A stretch of 64,000 bases of DNA from Macrococcoides equi (GTDB lineage Bacteria; Bacillota; Bacilli; Staphylococcales; Staphylococcaceae): the NCBI RefSeq assembly GCF_047425865.1, contig NZ_CP179735.1, one strand, 5' to 3'. A model generated the notes under the pieces. That model searched no databases. It was not told where the DNA came from and saw only the letters and a list, made by a program, of their open reading frames with translations. This document shows positions 27,718-34,386 of this stretch, in pieces. Both the position numbers and the translations under genes were made by a program. Each line of letters begins with the position of its first letter. Position 1 is the first letter of the stretch.

Positions 27718-27891
27718 TGAAAGTCTCCTCAATTATTTATGAATTTTACTTACGATTGAACATTAATCATTTAAAAGTAGTTTTACAATTTTATAATAAT
27801 ATAAAACTATATTGCATTCCATCTAATTTTATATAAATTGGATTTAAAGATAATTATTTATAAATATTGTAATTTAAAATATCAATCTCCT

Positions 27892-27920
27892 ATGATTCCT
27901 TATTCATATTTCGGTTATAT
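27892..27920 (+). promoter_or_regulatory. Conserved upstream element of the YdaT-like gene, copy 2
   Basis: ATGATTCC...ATATTTCGGTTATAT is the same element as at 21711-21740, at a similar distance (about 35 bp) from the start codon. Confidence 0.45.
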
Positions 27921-27953
27921 AATAAGTAACGATATCTTCAAGGAGGTTCTATT

Positions 27954-28364
27954 ATGTGGACGATGGATGATTATCCGAATAGCTGGAAGAATTTCGATGA
28001 GCTTGAGCGTAAGAAAGCGATTGATATTGGGAATGCGATGCTTCAACAAGGTTATCAGGAATCAGATTTAATTCCGATTGCGACGAAGCAGGCTCAAGAT
28101 TGGTATAAAGATGCAACCGATGAGGAATTAGAGACGTTAAAGCATAAGAAGATTACATTGCATAAGAAAGATGATAGCGTAAATCCGGATTTAATGGATA
28201 ATGATGTTGAAGTGTATTTCGAAGATGAGGAATGGAAAGTTAAAACGAAAGGTGCAAAACGTGCTACAGCAACTTTCAAAACAAAAAAAGACGCCCTTGC
28301 TCGTGCAAAGGAGATTGCTACGAACAGGGACGCACAGGTGATTGCGCATAATAAGGATGAATAA
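27954..28364 (+). CDS. YdaT-like DUF2188 protein, copy 2
   Basis: This 136-aa protein is collinear without gaps with the copy at 21770. The first 29 residues are identical, and most changes are in the DUF2188 half (ATATFKTKKDALARAKEIATN). The RBS AAGGAGG is strong. Conservation is clearly higher inside the coding region than outside it, which suggests a gene duplication kept by selection or by gene conversion. Confidence 0.85.
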   Translation: MWTMDDYPNSWKNFDELERKKAIDIGNAMLQQGYQESDLIPIATKQAQDWYKDATDEELETLKHKKITLHKKDDSVNPDLMDNDVEVYFEDEEWKVKTKGAKRATATFKTKKDALARAKEIATNRDAQVIAHNKDE

Positions 28365-28370
28365 TTAGGT

Positions 28371-28403
28371 TACCCTTTTAAGTTACTATCACTTAAAAGG
28401 GTA
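28371..28403. terminator. Bidirectional hairpin terminator
   Basis: The perfect 13-bp arms TACCCTTTTAAGT/ACTTAAAAGGGTA lie between the convergent YdaT-like and coiled-coil genes and overlap the latter's last codons. Confidence 0.85.
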
Positions 28404-28839
28404 TTTCTTCGTTTTCTTCTTGTAATGCTTGATAAAATTTCTGGAACAAATCATTGTCTTCATATTTTAATTCTATCTCATCAAGCTCAATGACTACGTC
28501 TAAATATTTTTCAATAGGCAGTTCTTCAAATGTTTCTTCAGATGTAATATCAATTAATATAGAAAGTCCTTCCTTAATCGGAAAAGCATAACGAACAAAA
28601 TTTTGAACTTGTTTCATGTTGTTCTTCTCAACATACGCTTCAATCTTATCGATATTCACTTCAGACTTTAACTTCTTATAATGACGTTCCAATGTCTCTA
28701 AAATATTATCAATATCAAACAAACCTTCAAGCTTATCTTCAGAGGCTACAAGATTTACAAGTAACATTTCAATATTTTCTAGTCGCTTTTCAATACGTTC
28801 CTGGTTCTTTAATATCTGATCTAATTTTTTCTCTGACAT
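28393..28839 (-). CDS. Coiled-coil cytoplasmic protein of unknown function
   Basis: This 148-aa acidic protein has an N-terminal heptad-repeat helix (KKLDQILKNQERIEKRLENIEMLL, about 4-27). Further charged helices follow (DNILETLERHYKKLKSEVNIDKIEAYVEKNN), and the C-terminus is very acidic (EIELKYEDNDL...EENEEIPF). There is no signal peptide or membrane helix. I do not recognise a family. It has an RBS GGAG and is monocistronic. Confidence 0.65.
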   Translation of the reverse strand: MSEKKLDQILKNQERIEKRLENIEMLLVNLVASEDKLEGLFDIDNILETLERHYKKLKSEVNIDKIEAYVEKNNMKQVQNFVRYAFPIKEGLSILIDITSEETFEELPIEKYLDVVIELDEIELKYEDNDLFQKFYQALQEENEEIPF

Positions 28840-28920
28840 ATGATCACTCCGTGGTTAATGATTGTATTCAAGTTCAGTATATCAATACACGGACTAATTG
28901 GTCGATTTATACATACTAAA

Positions 28921-28952
28921 AACGCGATTTACATAATTCTATAAATCTCGTT
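28921..28952 (-). terminator. Hairpin terminator
   Basis: The arms AACGCGATTTA/TAAATCTCGTT are followed by T runs on both sides. The hairpin probably ends leftward transcripts of the group B gene at 29058. Confidence 0.6.
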
Positions 28953-29057
28953 TTTATGATTATTTTTAGCAGTTGTATCTATTTCAAAAAGTAAATAACC
29001 AATAAAATCTTTGCAGATTAATTTTAATCATAAAAGAAAATATTTTTTAATAATATA

Positions 29058-29708
29058 TTAGTAACCAGCCCACTCACTAGAAGAAATATATTTTTCCATA
29101 TAATCTGTTGAATAGCCAGCTTGACCTGTTGCATAGTTAAACCACTTGTTTTGTGCTGATTTTGTTTTATTATGCATAATTACTGCACCTTCTAATTTAG
29201 GTACAAATCCATCTCGTGATTCCCATTCATAAAAAAATGTAATATTCTTGTACATATCCACAATTTTCGATTTATCATAATCTCTTGGTGCATCTAATCT
29301 TTCTGTTTTAAGTGGTTTACCATAGACTTTTAACATCGTACTTCTTGATATTGTACGCTTGTTAGTTATATATTTGTCAACAATACGAGTGATAACACGT
29401 TTCTTCATACTCACCTTATTTTGAAAATCAGCCATAACAAAATCTTCATCTGTAAAAGCCCCCGGGTCGATATCATAGACTCTATATAAATCATCTCTCC
29501 AAATATCATTTCTATTTAAGTATGAACTATATTTAGTGCCAATTTTAAAGCCGTCCATCGTTAACGTTCCAGCCATGGCTTTTTTAGCGATTGCCTTACT
29601 TGCATAATTAATATTTGCACCTGTTCCATCTGCTTGCGCAGTTTCATTCATAAAAGCCCCAGATAATAAAACTGTTGAAATAGTTACTAAACTTAATGTC
29701 TTTTTCAT
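29058..29708 (-). CDS. Secreted group B protein
   Basis: This 216-aa exported protein has a signal peptide about 1-26 (ending ETAQA). The mature part contains NINYASKAIAKKAMAGTLTMDGFKIGTKY, KKRVITRIVDKYITNKR, MLKVYGKPLKTE, KIVDMYKNITFFYEWE and KYISSSEWAGY. It is the closest relative of 14928, with the same order of blocks and an almost identical C-terminus. A small lipoprotein gene lies 32 bases upstream on the same strand. Confidence 0.8.
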   Translation of the reverse strand: MKKTLSLVTISTVLLSGAFMNETAQADGTGANINYASKAIAKKAMAGTLTMDGFKIGTKYSSYLNRNDIWRDDLYRVYDIDPGAFTDEDFVMADFQNKVSMKKRVITRIVDKYITNKRTISRSTMLKVYGKPLKTERLDAPRDYDKSKIVDMYKNITFFYEWESRDGFVPKLEGAVIMHNKTKSAQNKWFNYATGQAGYSTDYMEKYISSSEWAGY

Positions 29709-29740
29709 AAATAATCTCCTCTTATTTTAAAATCTTATTT

Positions 29741-30157
29741 TTATTCTTCAATTTGATTTATTAAATCAATATAATTTTGTTTCTTCTCTTTTTGCACTTT
29801 ACTGCCAGCCTTATCAAATATATCTGAACTACCATTGATATTTTTTTCATAATTTAAAGTCATACGCTCATCAATTAAATTTATTTCAGCAATACTACCT
29901 GATTTGAAATGAATGACTTTTCCTTTTAATTCTCCATCATCTTGCCACTGCCCAGAATTATCATATTTAGTATGAAATAATGATACCTTCTTTCCCTTAA
30001 TCGTAAGAATTTCTTCAAATGAATTTGTACCATCTAATGGATTATAAAAGTGATAATCTCCATTGTATGGATTTATTTTGGCCTTTTTCTCTTCTTTATT
30101 ACCACAAGCTACTAATATTAATAGACAAGATAGTAAAAGAATCACAGATTTTTTCAT
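29741..30157 (-). CDS. Small lipoprotein
   Basis: This 138-aa lipoprotein has the lipobox LVAC (Cys18) and a short Lys/Glu spacer, then a beta-rich domain (GDYHFYNPLDGTNSFEEILTIKGKKVSLFHTKYD...) ending in a helical Lys-rich tail. The domain looks like a small lipocalin- or DUF-type beta sheet, but no family is assigned. It may share a transcript with the group B gene downstream. The RBS GGGGG precedes the ATG. Confidence 0.7.
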   Translation of the reverse strand: MKKSVILLLSCLLILVACGNKEEKKAKINPYNGDYHFYNPLDGTNSFEEILTIKGKKVSLFHTKYDNSGQWQDDGELKGKVIHFKSGSIAEINLIDERMTLNYEKNINGSSDIFDKAGSKVQKEKKQNYIDLINQIEE

Positions 30158-30255
30158 GTAAATCCCCCACTAATTTATATTTTTATTACGTTTTAATTAT
30201 AAAAAACTAACTCGTCAAAAAATGTCTTGTTAATGAGGAAATTTCATAATTTGAA

Positions 30256-30477
30256 TTATTGTTTATTGAATATTTGCCGATATAAAATACGGTTGTTATT
30301 ACCTAAGATTACGACACAATTTTCAAAATAAATATCGCGCGTTAATTCAATTGGTTTATTGATTAATACGTATTCATCCCTAATATAAATCTTTCCCATC
30401 CTTAATGCTATTGCTTCTTCTATATCGTATGTTTTGTTATAAATCGCACTTTGAATCCCTGAATAAACTTTTTTCAT
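30256..30477 (-). CDS. Small protein of unknown function
   Basis: This 73-aa protein (MKKVYSGIQSAIYNKTYD...) has alternating charged and hydrophobic residues, with IYIRDEYVLINKPIELTRDIYFENCVVILGNNN looking like beta strands. There is no membrane helix. A strong RBS, AGGAGGGG, is placed well before the ATG, which is the main evidence that it is real. No family is recognised. Confidence 0.55.
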   Translation of the reverse strand: MKKVYSGIQSAIYNKTYDIEEAIALRMGKIYIRDEYVLINKPIELTRDIYFENCVVILGNNNRILYRQIFNKQ

Positions 30478-30557
30478 ATAAATCCCCTCCTATTTGAGAA
30501 GAGTATATCAAATGGAGTGGACAAAAATTGGTTGGTATTAAATTAATCCATAAAAAA

Positions 30558-30579
30558 AGCCCATGCCTGTGCATGAGCT
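30558..30579 (-). terminator. Hairpin terminator of the small leftward trio
   Basis: AGC.CATGC/GCATG.GCT is followed leftward by TTTTTTTA and overlaps the stop codon of the last gene of the trio. Confidence 0.75.
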
Positions 30580-30736
30580 AAAAGAAATAAAGTTTGAGGT
30601 AAAAAACTAAGTAAATAAATCCTATTCCAAGTGGCACCATGATTAAGAACCTTTTTAATCCTACTGTCCAATGTTCAGGTTCATCACCTTCATATACAAA
30701 TATTGCGCGTAATATCTTCATCTTGAGTTCTTCCAT
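30578..30736 (-). CDS. 52-aa single-pass membrane protein
   Basis: The sequence starts MEELKMKILRAIFVYEGDEP and has a membrane helix near the C-terminus (FLIMVPLGIGFIYLVFYLKL). The RBS GAGGGTG precedes the ATG, which shares one base with the stop codon of the upstream gene (TAATG), so translation is coupled. It is the third gene of a small leftward operon. The function is unknown. Confidence 0.6.
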   Translation of the reverse strand: MEELKMKILRAIFVYEGDEPEHWTVGLKRFLIMVPLGIGFIYLVFYLKLYFF

Positions 30737-30888
30737 TATGACACCCTCACTCTGATAGAAATCCCCATCTTATTAAATAAATGAAATCGTCTTACATCAG
30801 CAAATGCAAATTTTCCGATACACTGTGCAAATTTTCCTTCATATTGTTTACCGCGGTATATTACTACATACTTACGCCCTTGCAACAT
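30736..30888 (-). CDS. 50-aa basic protein
   Basis: The sequence starts MLQGRKYVVIYRGKQYEGKF and ends GISIRVRVS. It is basic and probably a small beta-type domain. The RBS AGGAGTG is well placed. It follows a 44-aa gene by 4 bases and overlaps the next gene by 1 base. It is therefore the middle gene of a compact operon that diverges from the WYL regulator. The function is unknown. Confidence 0.6.
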   Translation of the reverse strand: MLQGRKYVVIYRGKQYEGKFAQCIGKFAFADVRRFHLFNKMGISIRVRVS

Positions 30889-30892
30889 ACTA

Positions 30893-31027
30893 TCACTCCT
30901 CATCCGTAAATTTACCAGAGGCTATTGCTGTAGCAATAGCACCTAAAATTGACGCTGCTAACTGGAGTAACACGATACTTTTTTCTTCCTGCATTTTTAT
31001 CATTGCATTAATTATATCTTTATTCAT
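30893..31027 (-). CDS. 44-aa amphipathic small protein
   Basis: The ATG at 31027 has a good RBS (GAGGTG); the frame continues upstream without one. The product (MNKDIINAMIKMQEEKSIV...) has a hydrophobic Ala/Ile-rich helix (LLQLAASILGAIATAIASG) and an acidic end FTDEE. It could insert in the membrane or act as a toxin-like peptide; this is a guess from size and helix only. It is the first gene of the divergent small operon. Confidence 0.5.
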   Translation of the reverse strand: MNKDIINAMIKMQEEKSIVLLQLAASILGAIATAIASGKFTDEE

Positions 31028-31094
31028 TTTAATCACCTCTACGCTTTTGATACTTTTATTATACGTATGAGATACGCCAAAAATTGTCGTAGCA

Positions 31095-31137
31095 AACTGT
31101 TGCAATATGGTATAATCTCCTTACCGAATAAAGGAGA
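31095..31137 (+). promoter_or_regulatory. Promoter and dyads upstream of the WYL operon
   Basis: TATAAT is at 31111-31116. A dyad GCAAACTGTTGC lies near the -35 position. A second inverted repeat, TCTCCTT (31116-31122) and AAGGAGA (31131-31137), covers the start-site region and includes the ribosome binding site. Both are plausible operator or translational-control sites. Confidence 0.5.
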
Positions 31138-31143
31138 TGGCTT

Positions 31144-32097
31144 ATGGCAAAAAGTATGTTGTTCCTGCAACTCTATTTAGCTTTTGTTGAAAAACATGCG
31201 CTAACAAAATATCAGATTTATGAAATTATCAATAATAAATCAGAAAGAACATTGCAGCGTTATTTAAAAGATTTGAATTACTTTTTAGATGAACAGTATG
31301 GTAATGTATCGATTAACTATCATAGTAATATTCAAAAGTACGTGCTTGAAGGTTCTAACAAAGTAACCTTCACCAAACAACAGACGCTGGTCTTACTTAA
31401 GATTCTCATTGCTTCAAGAGCATTAAGTTCAGAAGAAGTTGCGTCAGTCATGAGTAATATGGCGCATCTATTAGAGCACGATGATCGAGTATTTATCGAG
31501 CATGTACTTGCGAGTGAAGTCCAATCCTACCATCCATTACAACTTGATGAACCAAAGATTGATCGCATCTGGCAGTTGCATGAAGCTATAGTAAGCAAGA
31601 AAAATATAAAATTTCAGTACTGGAATGCTATGAATGAACAACGTACACATACAATACAACCTTACTTCATAACATTTTCTGAAACTTACTTCTATATCAT
31701 CGGCATTAATCAGAAAGAACAAACACTCATCTTCCGAATAGATCGCATTGAATCATTCGAAGTGCTTGACCAGTCATTTCATCATACACCGAAGCAACAC
31801 CTCTCACCCATGAAAATTAAAGATCGCATTTACTTTATGTATGGAGGAGAATTACAGCGTATTCAATTTGAATTTAATGGTGGGATTATCGAATCAGTAC
31901 TTGACCGCTTCCCGACAGCTCGAACTATCAAAAAAGATCATGCAAATAATCGCTATACCGTAGAAGTTGAAGTCATTGGGGATGGTATACTGATGTGGTT
32001 CTTATCACAAGGTAGACGCGTGAAAGTATTATCTCCGCCGTCGATGGTGAAGAAGATTAATGAAGAAATTAAAGCAATGATAAATTTATATCACTAA
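31144..32097 (+). CDS. WYL-domain transcriptional regulator of the defence-like operon
   Basis: This 317-aa protein has an N-terminal winged helix (about 18-50; LTKYQIYEIINNKSERTLQRYLKDL), a WYL domain (about 148-205; IKFQYWNAMNEQRTHTIQPYFITF...TLIFRIDRIESF) and a C-terminal WCX-type domain (GDGILMWFLSQGRRVKVLSPPSMVKK). Regulators of this type often sit first in defence operons and repress them. It is followed within 16 bases by a small HTH gene, an ImmA/IrrE gene and a PIN gene, all in the same direction. It differs clearly from the WYL protein at 13866. Confidence 0.88.
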   Translation: MAKSMLFLQLYLAFVEKHALTKYQIYEIINNKSERTLQRYLKDLNYFLDEQYGNVSINYHSNIQKYVLEGSNKVTFTKQQTLVLLKILIASRALSSEEVASVMSNMAHLLEHDDRVFIEHVLASEVQSYHPLQLDEPKIDRIWQLHEAIVSKKNIKFQYWNAMNEQRTHTIQPYFITFSETYFYIIGINQKEQTLIFRIDRIESFEVLDQSFHHTPKQHLSPMKIKDRIYFMYGGELQRIQFEFNGGIIESVLDRFPTARTIKKDHANNRYTVEVEVIGDGILMWFLSQGRRVKVLSPPSMVKKINEEIKAMINLYH

Positions 32098-32113
32098 TGA
32101 ATTGGAGAATCTT

Positions 32114-32416
32114 ATGTTACCTAAATATACGACAAATGAAATTGTTGCGATGATTGCGCAACACAATGGCGGTAATCATCCAGCACGAACACTTTCAGCA
32201 GAGCGTGTCTGGACACTAAAAGAATACACTCTTGCAAGTAACTATCTCAATATTCCAATTGAGGAACTTATGTCTTTACTACCCGAAGAAGATCTTAATA
32301 GTATTTCATTTAGAGCGTTAGAAAATAACGCTGAAATTCATCAAAAAGTTCAACAAGTTAATCAAATATTTGAAGCATTAACTTATCAATTAAAGATTGG
32401 TGATACAAATGACTGA
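32114..32416 (+). CDS. Small HTH-like protein, antitoxin candidate
   Basis: This 100-aa protein includes RTLSAERVWTLKEYTLASNYLNIPIEELMSLLPEEDL. The helical pattern and the LxxYxxASxYLxIPxEEL stretch resemble XRE-type helix-turn-helix proteins that partner ImmA/IrrE peptidases. The ATG at 32114 is chosen (GGAG six bases upstream) over the TTG at 32102. It overlaps the peptidase gene by 8 bases. It is likely the regulatory or antitoxin element of the HTH-peptidase-PIN unit. Confidence 0.65.
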   Translation: MLPKYTTNEIVAMIAQHNGGNHPARTLSAERVWTLKEYTLASNYLNIPIEELMSLLPEEDLNSISFRALENNAEIHQKVQQVNQIFEALTYQLKIGDTND

Positions 32417-33128
32417 GAAATATAAAGACACCATTAAAAGAATAGAACCTTTCTGCTACCAATTTATCAAGCAGCATAATCTTAAATATCCTATAATGAA
32501 TACAATGCAGGTGCTAACCAACCTCGGATACTATATCGTGAAGTCAGAAGCACCGACTAACTTATCAGGATTCTATATGAAGAAAGATAAATTTCCGTTT
32601 ATCTTCGTCAATACTAAGCATCCGTTAGGCAGACAGAACTTTTCACTGTGGCATGAAGTATATCATCATGTGATGAATCATAAGAATGGTATCAGTGACT
32701 TTAATGCCAAAAGTATTGAAGAACGAGAAGCAGAAATCTTTGCTGGACTCGTTATGCTCCCTAAACAGGAAATCAATCAATGGCAGACATACGACCTAAC
32801 AGATGCTAAAGTTATCGCTAAAATGAGTGACTACTATCAAATGAGCTTCCAAGGCGTGTTAGTGCGACTGATGCAGGAGCAACACATTGATTATGAAACT
32901 TATCAGCAACTAAAAAAATATTCTTCACTTGATAATATCGAGCAACTTAAGTCACTATACAAATCAGAACAGCTCAATACATCAATCATGTATCCAACAC
33001 ATCATACACAAATCTCTGAGAACATTATGACCATACTTCAGCAGAACTTCACAGCAGGTAAAGTAAGTGGGGAGAAAATCAACGAAATTATAGCAATGAT
33101 TGAGAGGTTGAACGATGAAACCGAATGA
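32409..33128 (+). CDS. ImmA/IrrE-family metallopeptidase
   Basis: This 239-aa protein has the zinc motif HEVYH (82-86) in FSLWHEVYHHVMNH and the downstream Glu-rich helix EREAEIFAGLVMLP with a probable third ligand. Together these are typical of the ImmA/IrrE (COG2856) family. The family cleaves XRE-type repressors or antitoxins. The ATG overlaps the HTH gene end (ATGACTGA), and its own end overlaps the PIN gene by 14 bases. The likely substrate is the adjacent HTH protein, by analogy with ImmA-ImmR. This is inference. Confidence 0.85.
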   Translation: MTEKYKDTIKRIEPFCYQFIKQHNLKYPIMNTMQVLTNLGYYIVKSEAPTNLSGFYMKKDKFPFIFVNTKHPLGRQNFSLWHEVYHHVMNHKNGISDFNAKSIEEREAEIFAGLVMLPKQEINQWQTYDLTDAKVIAKMSDYYQMSFQGVLVRLMQEQHIDYETYQQLKKYSSLDNIEQLKSLYKSEQLNTSIMYPTHHTQISENIMTILQQNFTAGKVSGEKINEIIAMIERLNDETE

Positions 33129-33687
33129 TACAATCGTGGATACAGATATATGGGTATTTCTTGTACTAAGTAATTTCTATGACAGAGTCATTCGTTACCA
33201 CGGAAAGTTATATTTCTCAGATGTTGTAGAAAGAGAAATTATGAAGTGGCAAGGAAATATCGGCAATTCCAAGAAAATAGCACAGAGGTTTGAGCATCTA
33301 AAGAATAAAAATCAGTTGGTCGTGATATCCATAGAAGACTTTAGTACATTAGAACGCATGAGTATCGATCACCAACTTAGTGAATACGGTCTAAAAACAG
33401 TTCAAATCGCTGAAAAGAATAAAGGAGAGTTTGTAAGTTTTCTGTATGCAATGCATAAAGACATACACAAAATGAAGACAAATGACAGGAAGTTTGCTGA
33501 TGAGATAAAGCATACTCTTTATACAATTGAAATTGAACACTGGGTGGATATATTAGAAAAACATGCTAATAGTCCAAAAGAAAAGCAAGATGCGATGAAT
33601 AAAATAAAAACGCTTGAAGATAAAATGAAAAAAGAACACCCCTCTAACGTCGATCCACGATGGGAGAAATTGAGGGGGTTTGTTTAA
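33115..33687 (+). CDS. PIN-like nuclease domain protein, toxin or effector candidate
   Basis: This 190-aa protein carries the acidic residues expected of a PIN-type RNase: Asp9/Asp11 in IVDTDIWV, Glu in DVVEREIMKW, Glu in NKGEFVSFLYAMHKD (the family's GE helix) and Asp in KTNDRKFADE. It resembles the PIN proteins encoded beside ImmA/IrrE genes (DUF4411-like arrangement). It is the last gene of the operon, translationally coupled to the peptidase (RBS GAGAGG inside it). Its stop lies 3 bases from the convergent coiled-coil gene. Confidence 0.7.
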   Translation: MKPNDTIVDTDIWVFLVLSNFYDRVIRYHGKLYFSDVVEREIMKWQGNIGNSKKIAQRFEHLKNKNQLVVISIEDFSTLERMSIDHQLSEYGLKTVQIAEKNKGEFVSFLYAMHKDIHKMKTNDRKFADEIKHTLYTIEIEHWVDILEKHANSPKEKQDAMNKIKTLEDKMKKEHPSNVDPRWEKLRGFV

Positions 33688-33690
33688 ATA

Positions 33691-34386
33691 CTATATGAAA
33701 TGTAGCACTATTTGAATAACTTCAAATAAAATCAGAACATAAGCAACAAAAGAAAGATTTTTAATTTTATTGTTCAATGTCGTTTCATTTTGACTTAGTT
33801 TCTCAACTTCAGTAGTTAATAGCTGAAGTTGAGAATCTTTTGTATTTTCAGCATTTTGTTTTTGATTGATACTTTCTTTAACGCCTTCATTAATCATTAA
33901 TAATTTTTTACTTATTTCTTCTGAATTAGCAAGGTTACTTTCTTCAATTTCGCTTATTTGTGATTTAAGTCCTACTATTTCTTTGTGCATTTTTGTACTT
34001 CTTGTTAGAAGAGTTGAAGTCGAATCTACATTATTATCTGTTTTTTCTTCCAATATTGAAAGGTTTGCTTGCAAATCAATTAGATTCTTATTTAAATCAT
34101 TTATAAATTTGATATTCTTATCTAATTTTTCGTTTAAATTTGAAAATTCTTCTTCATGGTCATTGTCTAAATTTTGTTCAACATCTTTTGATATACGAGA
34201 AGTTGATGAAACAATAGTTTTCAACATTTTCTCTTGTTTTTCTATAGCATCATTCAAATCTTCAATAGGTGATTGTGCGTCTTTAAATTTTTTGTCGAAT
34301 TCATCTATAATCGTTCTATTATATATTTCTTTGAGCGTTGAAATAATATTTGTACTTTCTTTATCTAATTTATTTTCGTTTATCAA
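33691..34386 (-). CDS. Tail-anchored coiled-coil protein of the dynamin operon
   Basis: This 231-aa protein is almost entirely coiled coil (about 20-205, rich in Glu, Lys, Asn and Leu heptads). It ends in one hydrophobic helix (LSFVAYVLILFEVIQIVLHFI, about 209-229) reaching the last residue, so it is probably tail-anchored with the coil in the cytoplasm. The TTG start overlaps the stop of the upstream GTPase (TTGA), which means tight coupling. It may scaffold or recruit the two GTPases to the membrane; this is inference. No family is recognised. Confidence 0.75.
   Translation of the reverse strand: MINENKLDKESTNIISTLKEIYNRTIIDEFDKKFKDAQSPIEDLNDAIEKQEKMLKTIVSSTSRISKDVEQNLDNDHEEEFSNLNEKLDKNIKFINDLNKNLIDLQANLSILEEKTDNNVDSTSTLLTRSTKMHKEIVGLKSQISEIEESNLANSEEISKKLLMINEGVKESINQKQNAENTKDSQLQLLTTEVEKLSQNETTLNNKIKNLSFVAYVLILFEVIQIVLHFI

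Noticed and set aside
27398..27742. Rightward open frame of 114 codons opposite a lipoprotein gene
   Set aside because: It is the antisense of the Ser/Thr/Glu linker, giving a Ser/Val-rich low-complexity product; there is no RBS.
30804..31070. Rightward open frame of 88 codons
   Set aside because: It is antisense to three well-supported small leftward genes and has no RBS.
31144..33687. Prophage immunity region (ImmA/ImmR type)
   Set aside because: No integrase, structural or lysis genes lie nearby, and the peptidase is coupled to a PIN gene rather than to a phage repressor, so a defence or toxin-antitoxin role fits better.
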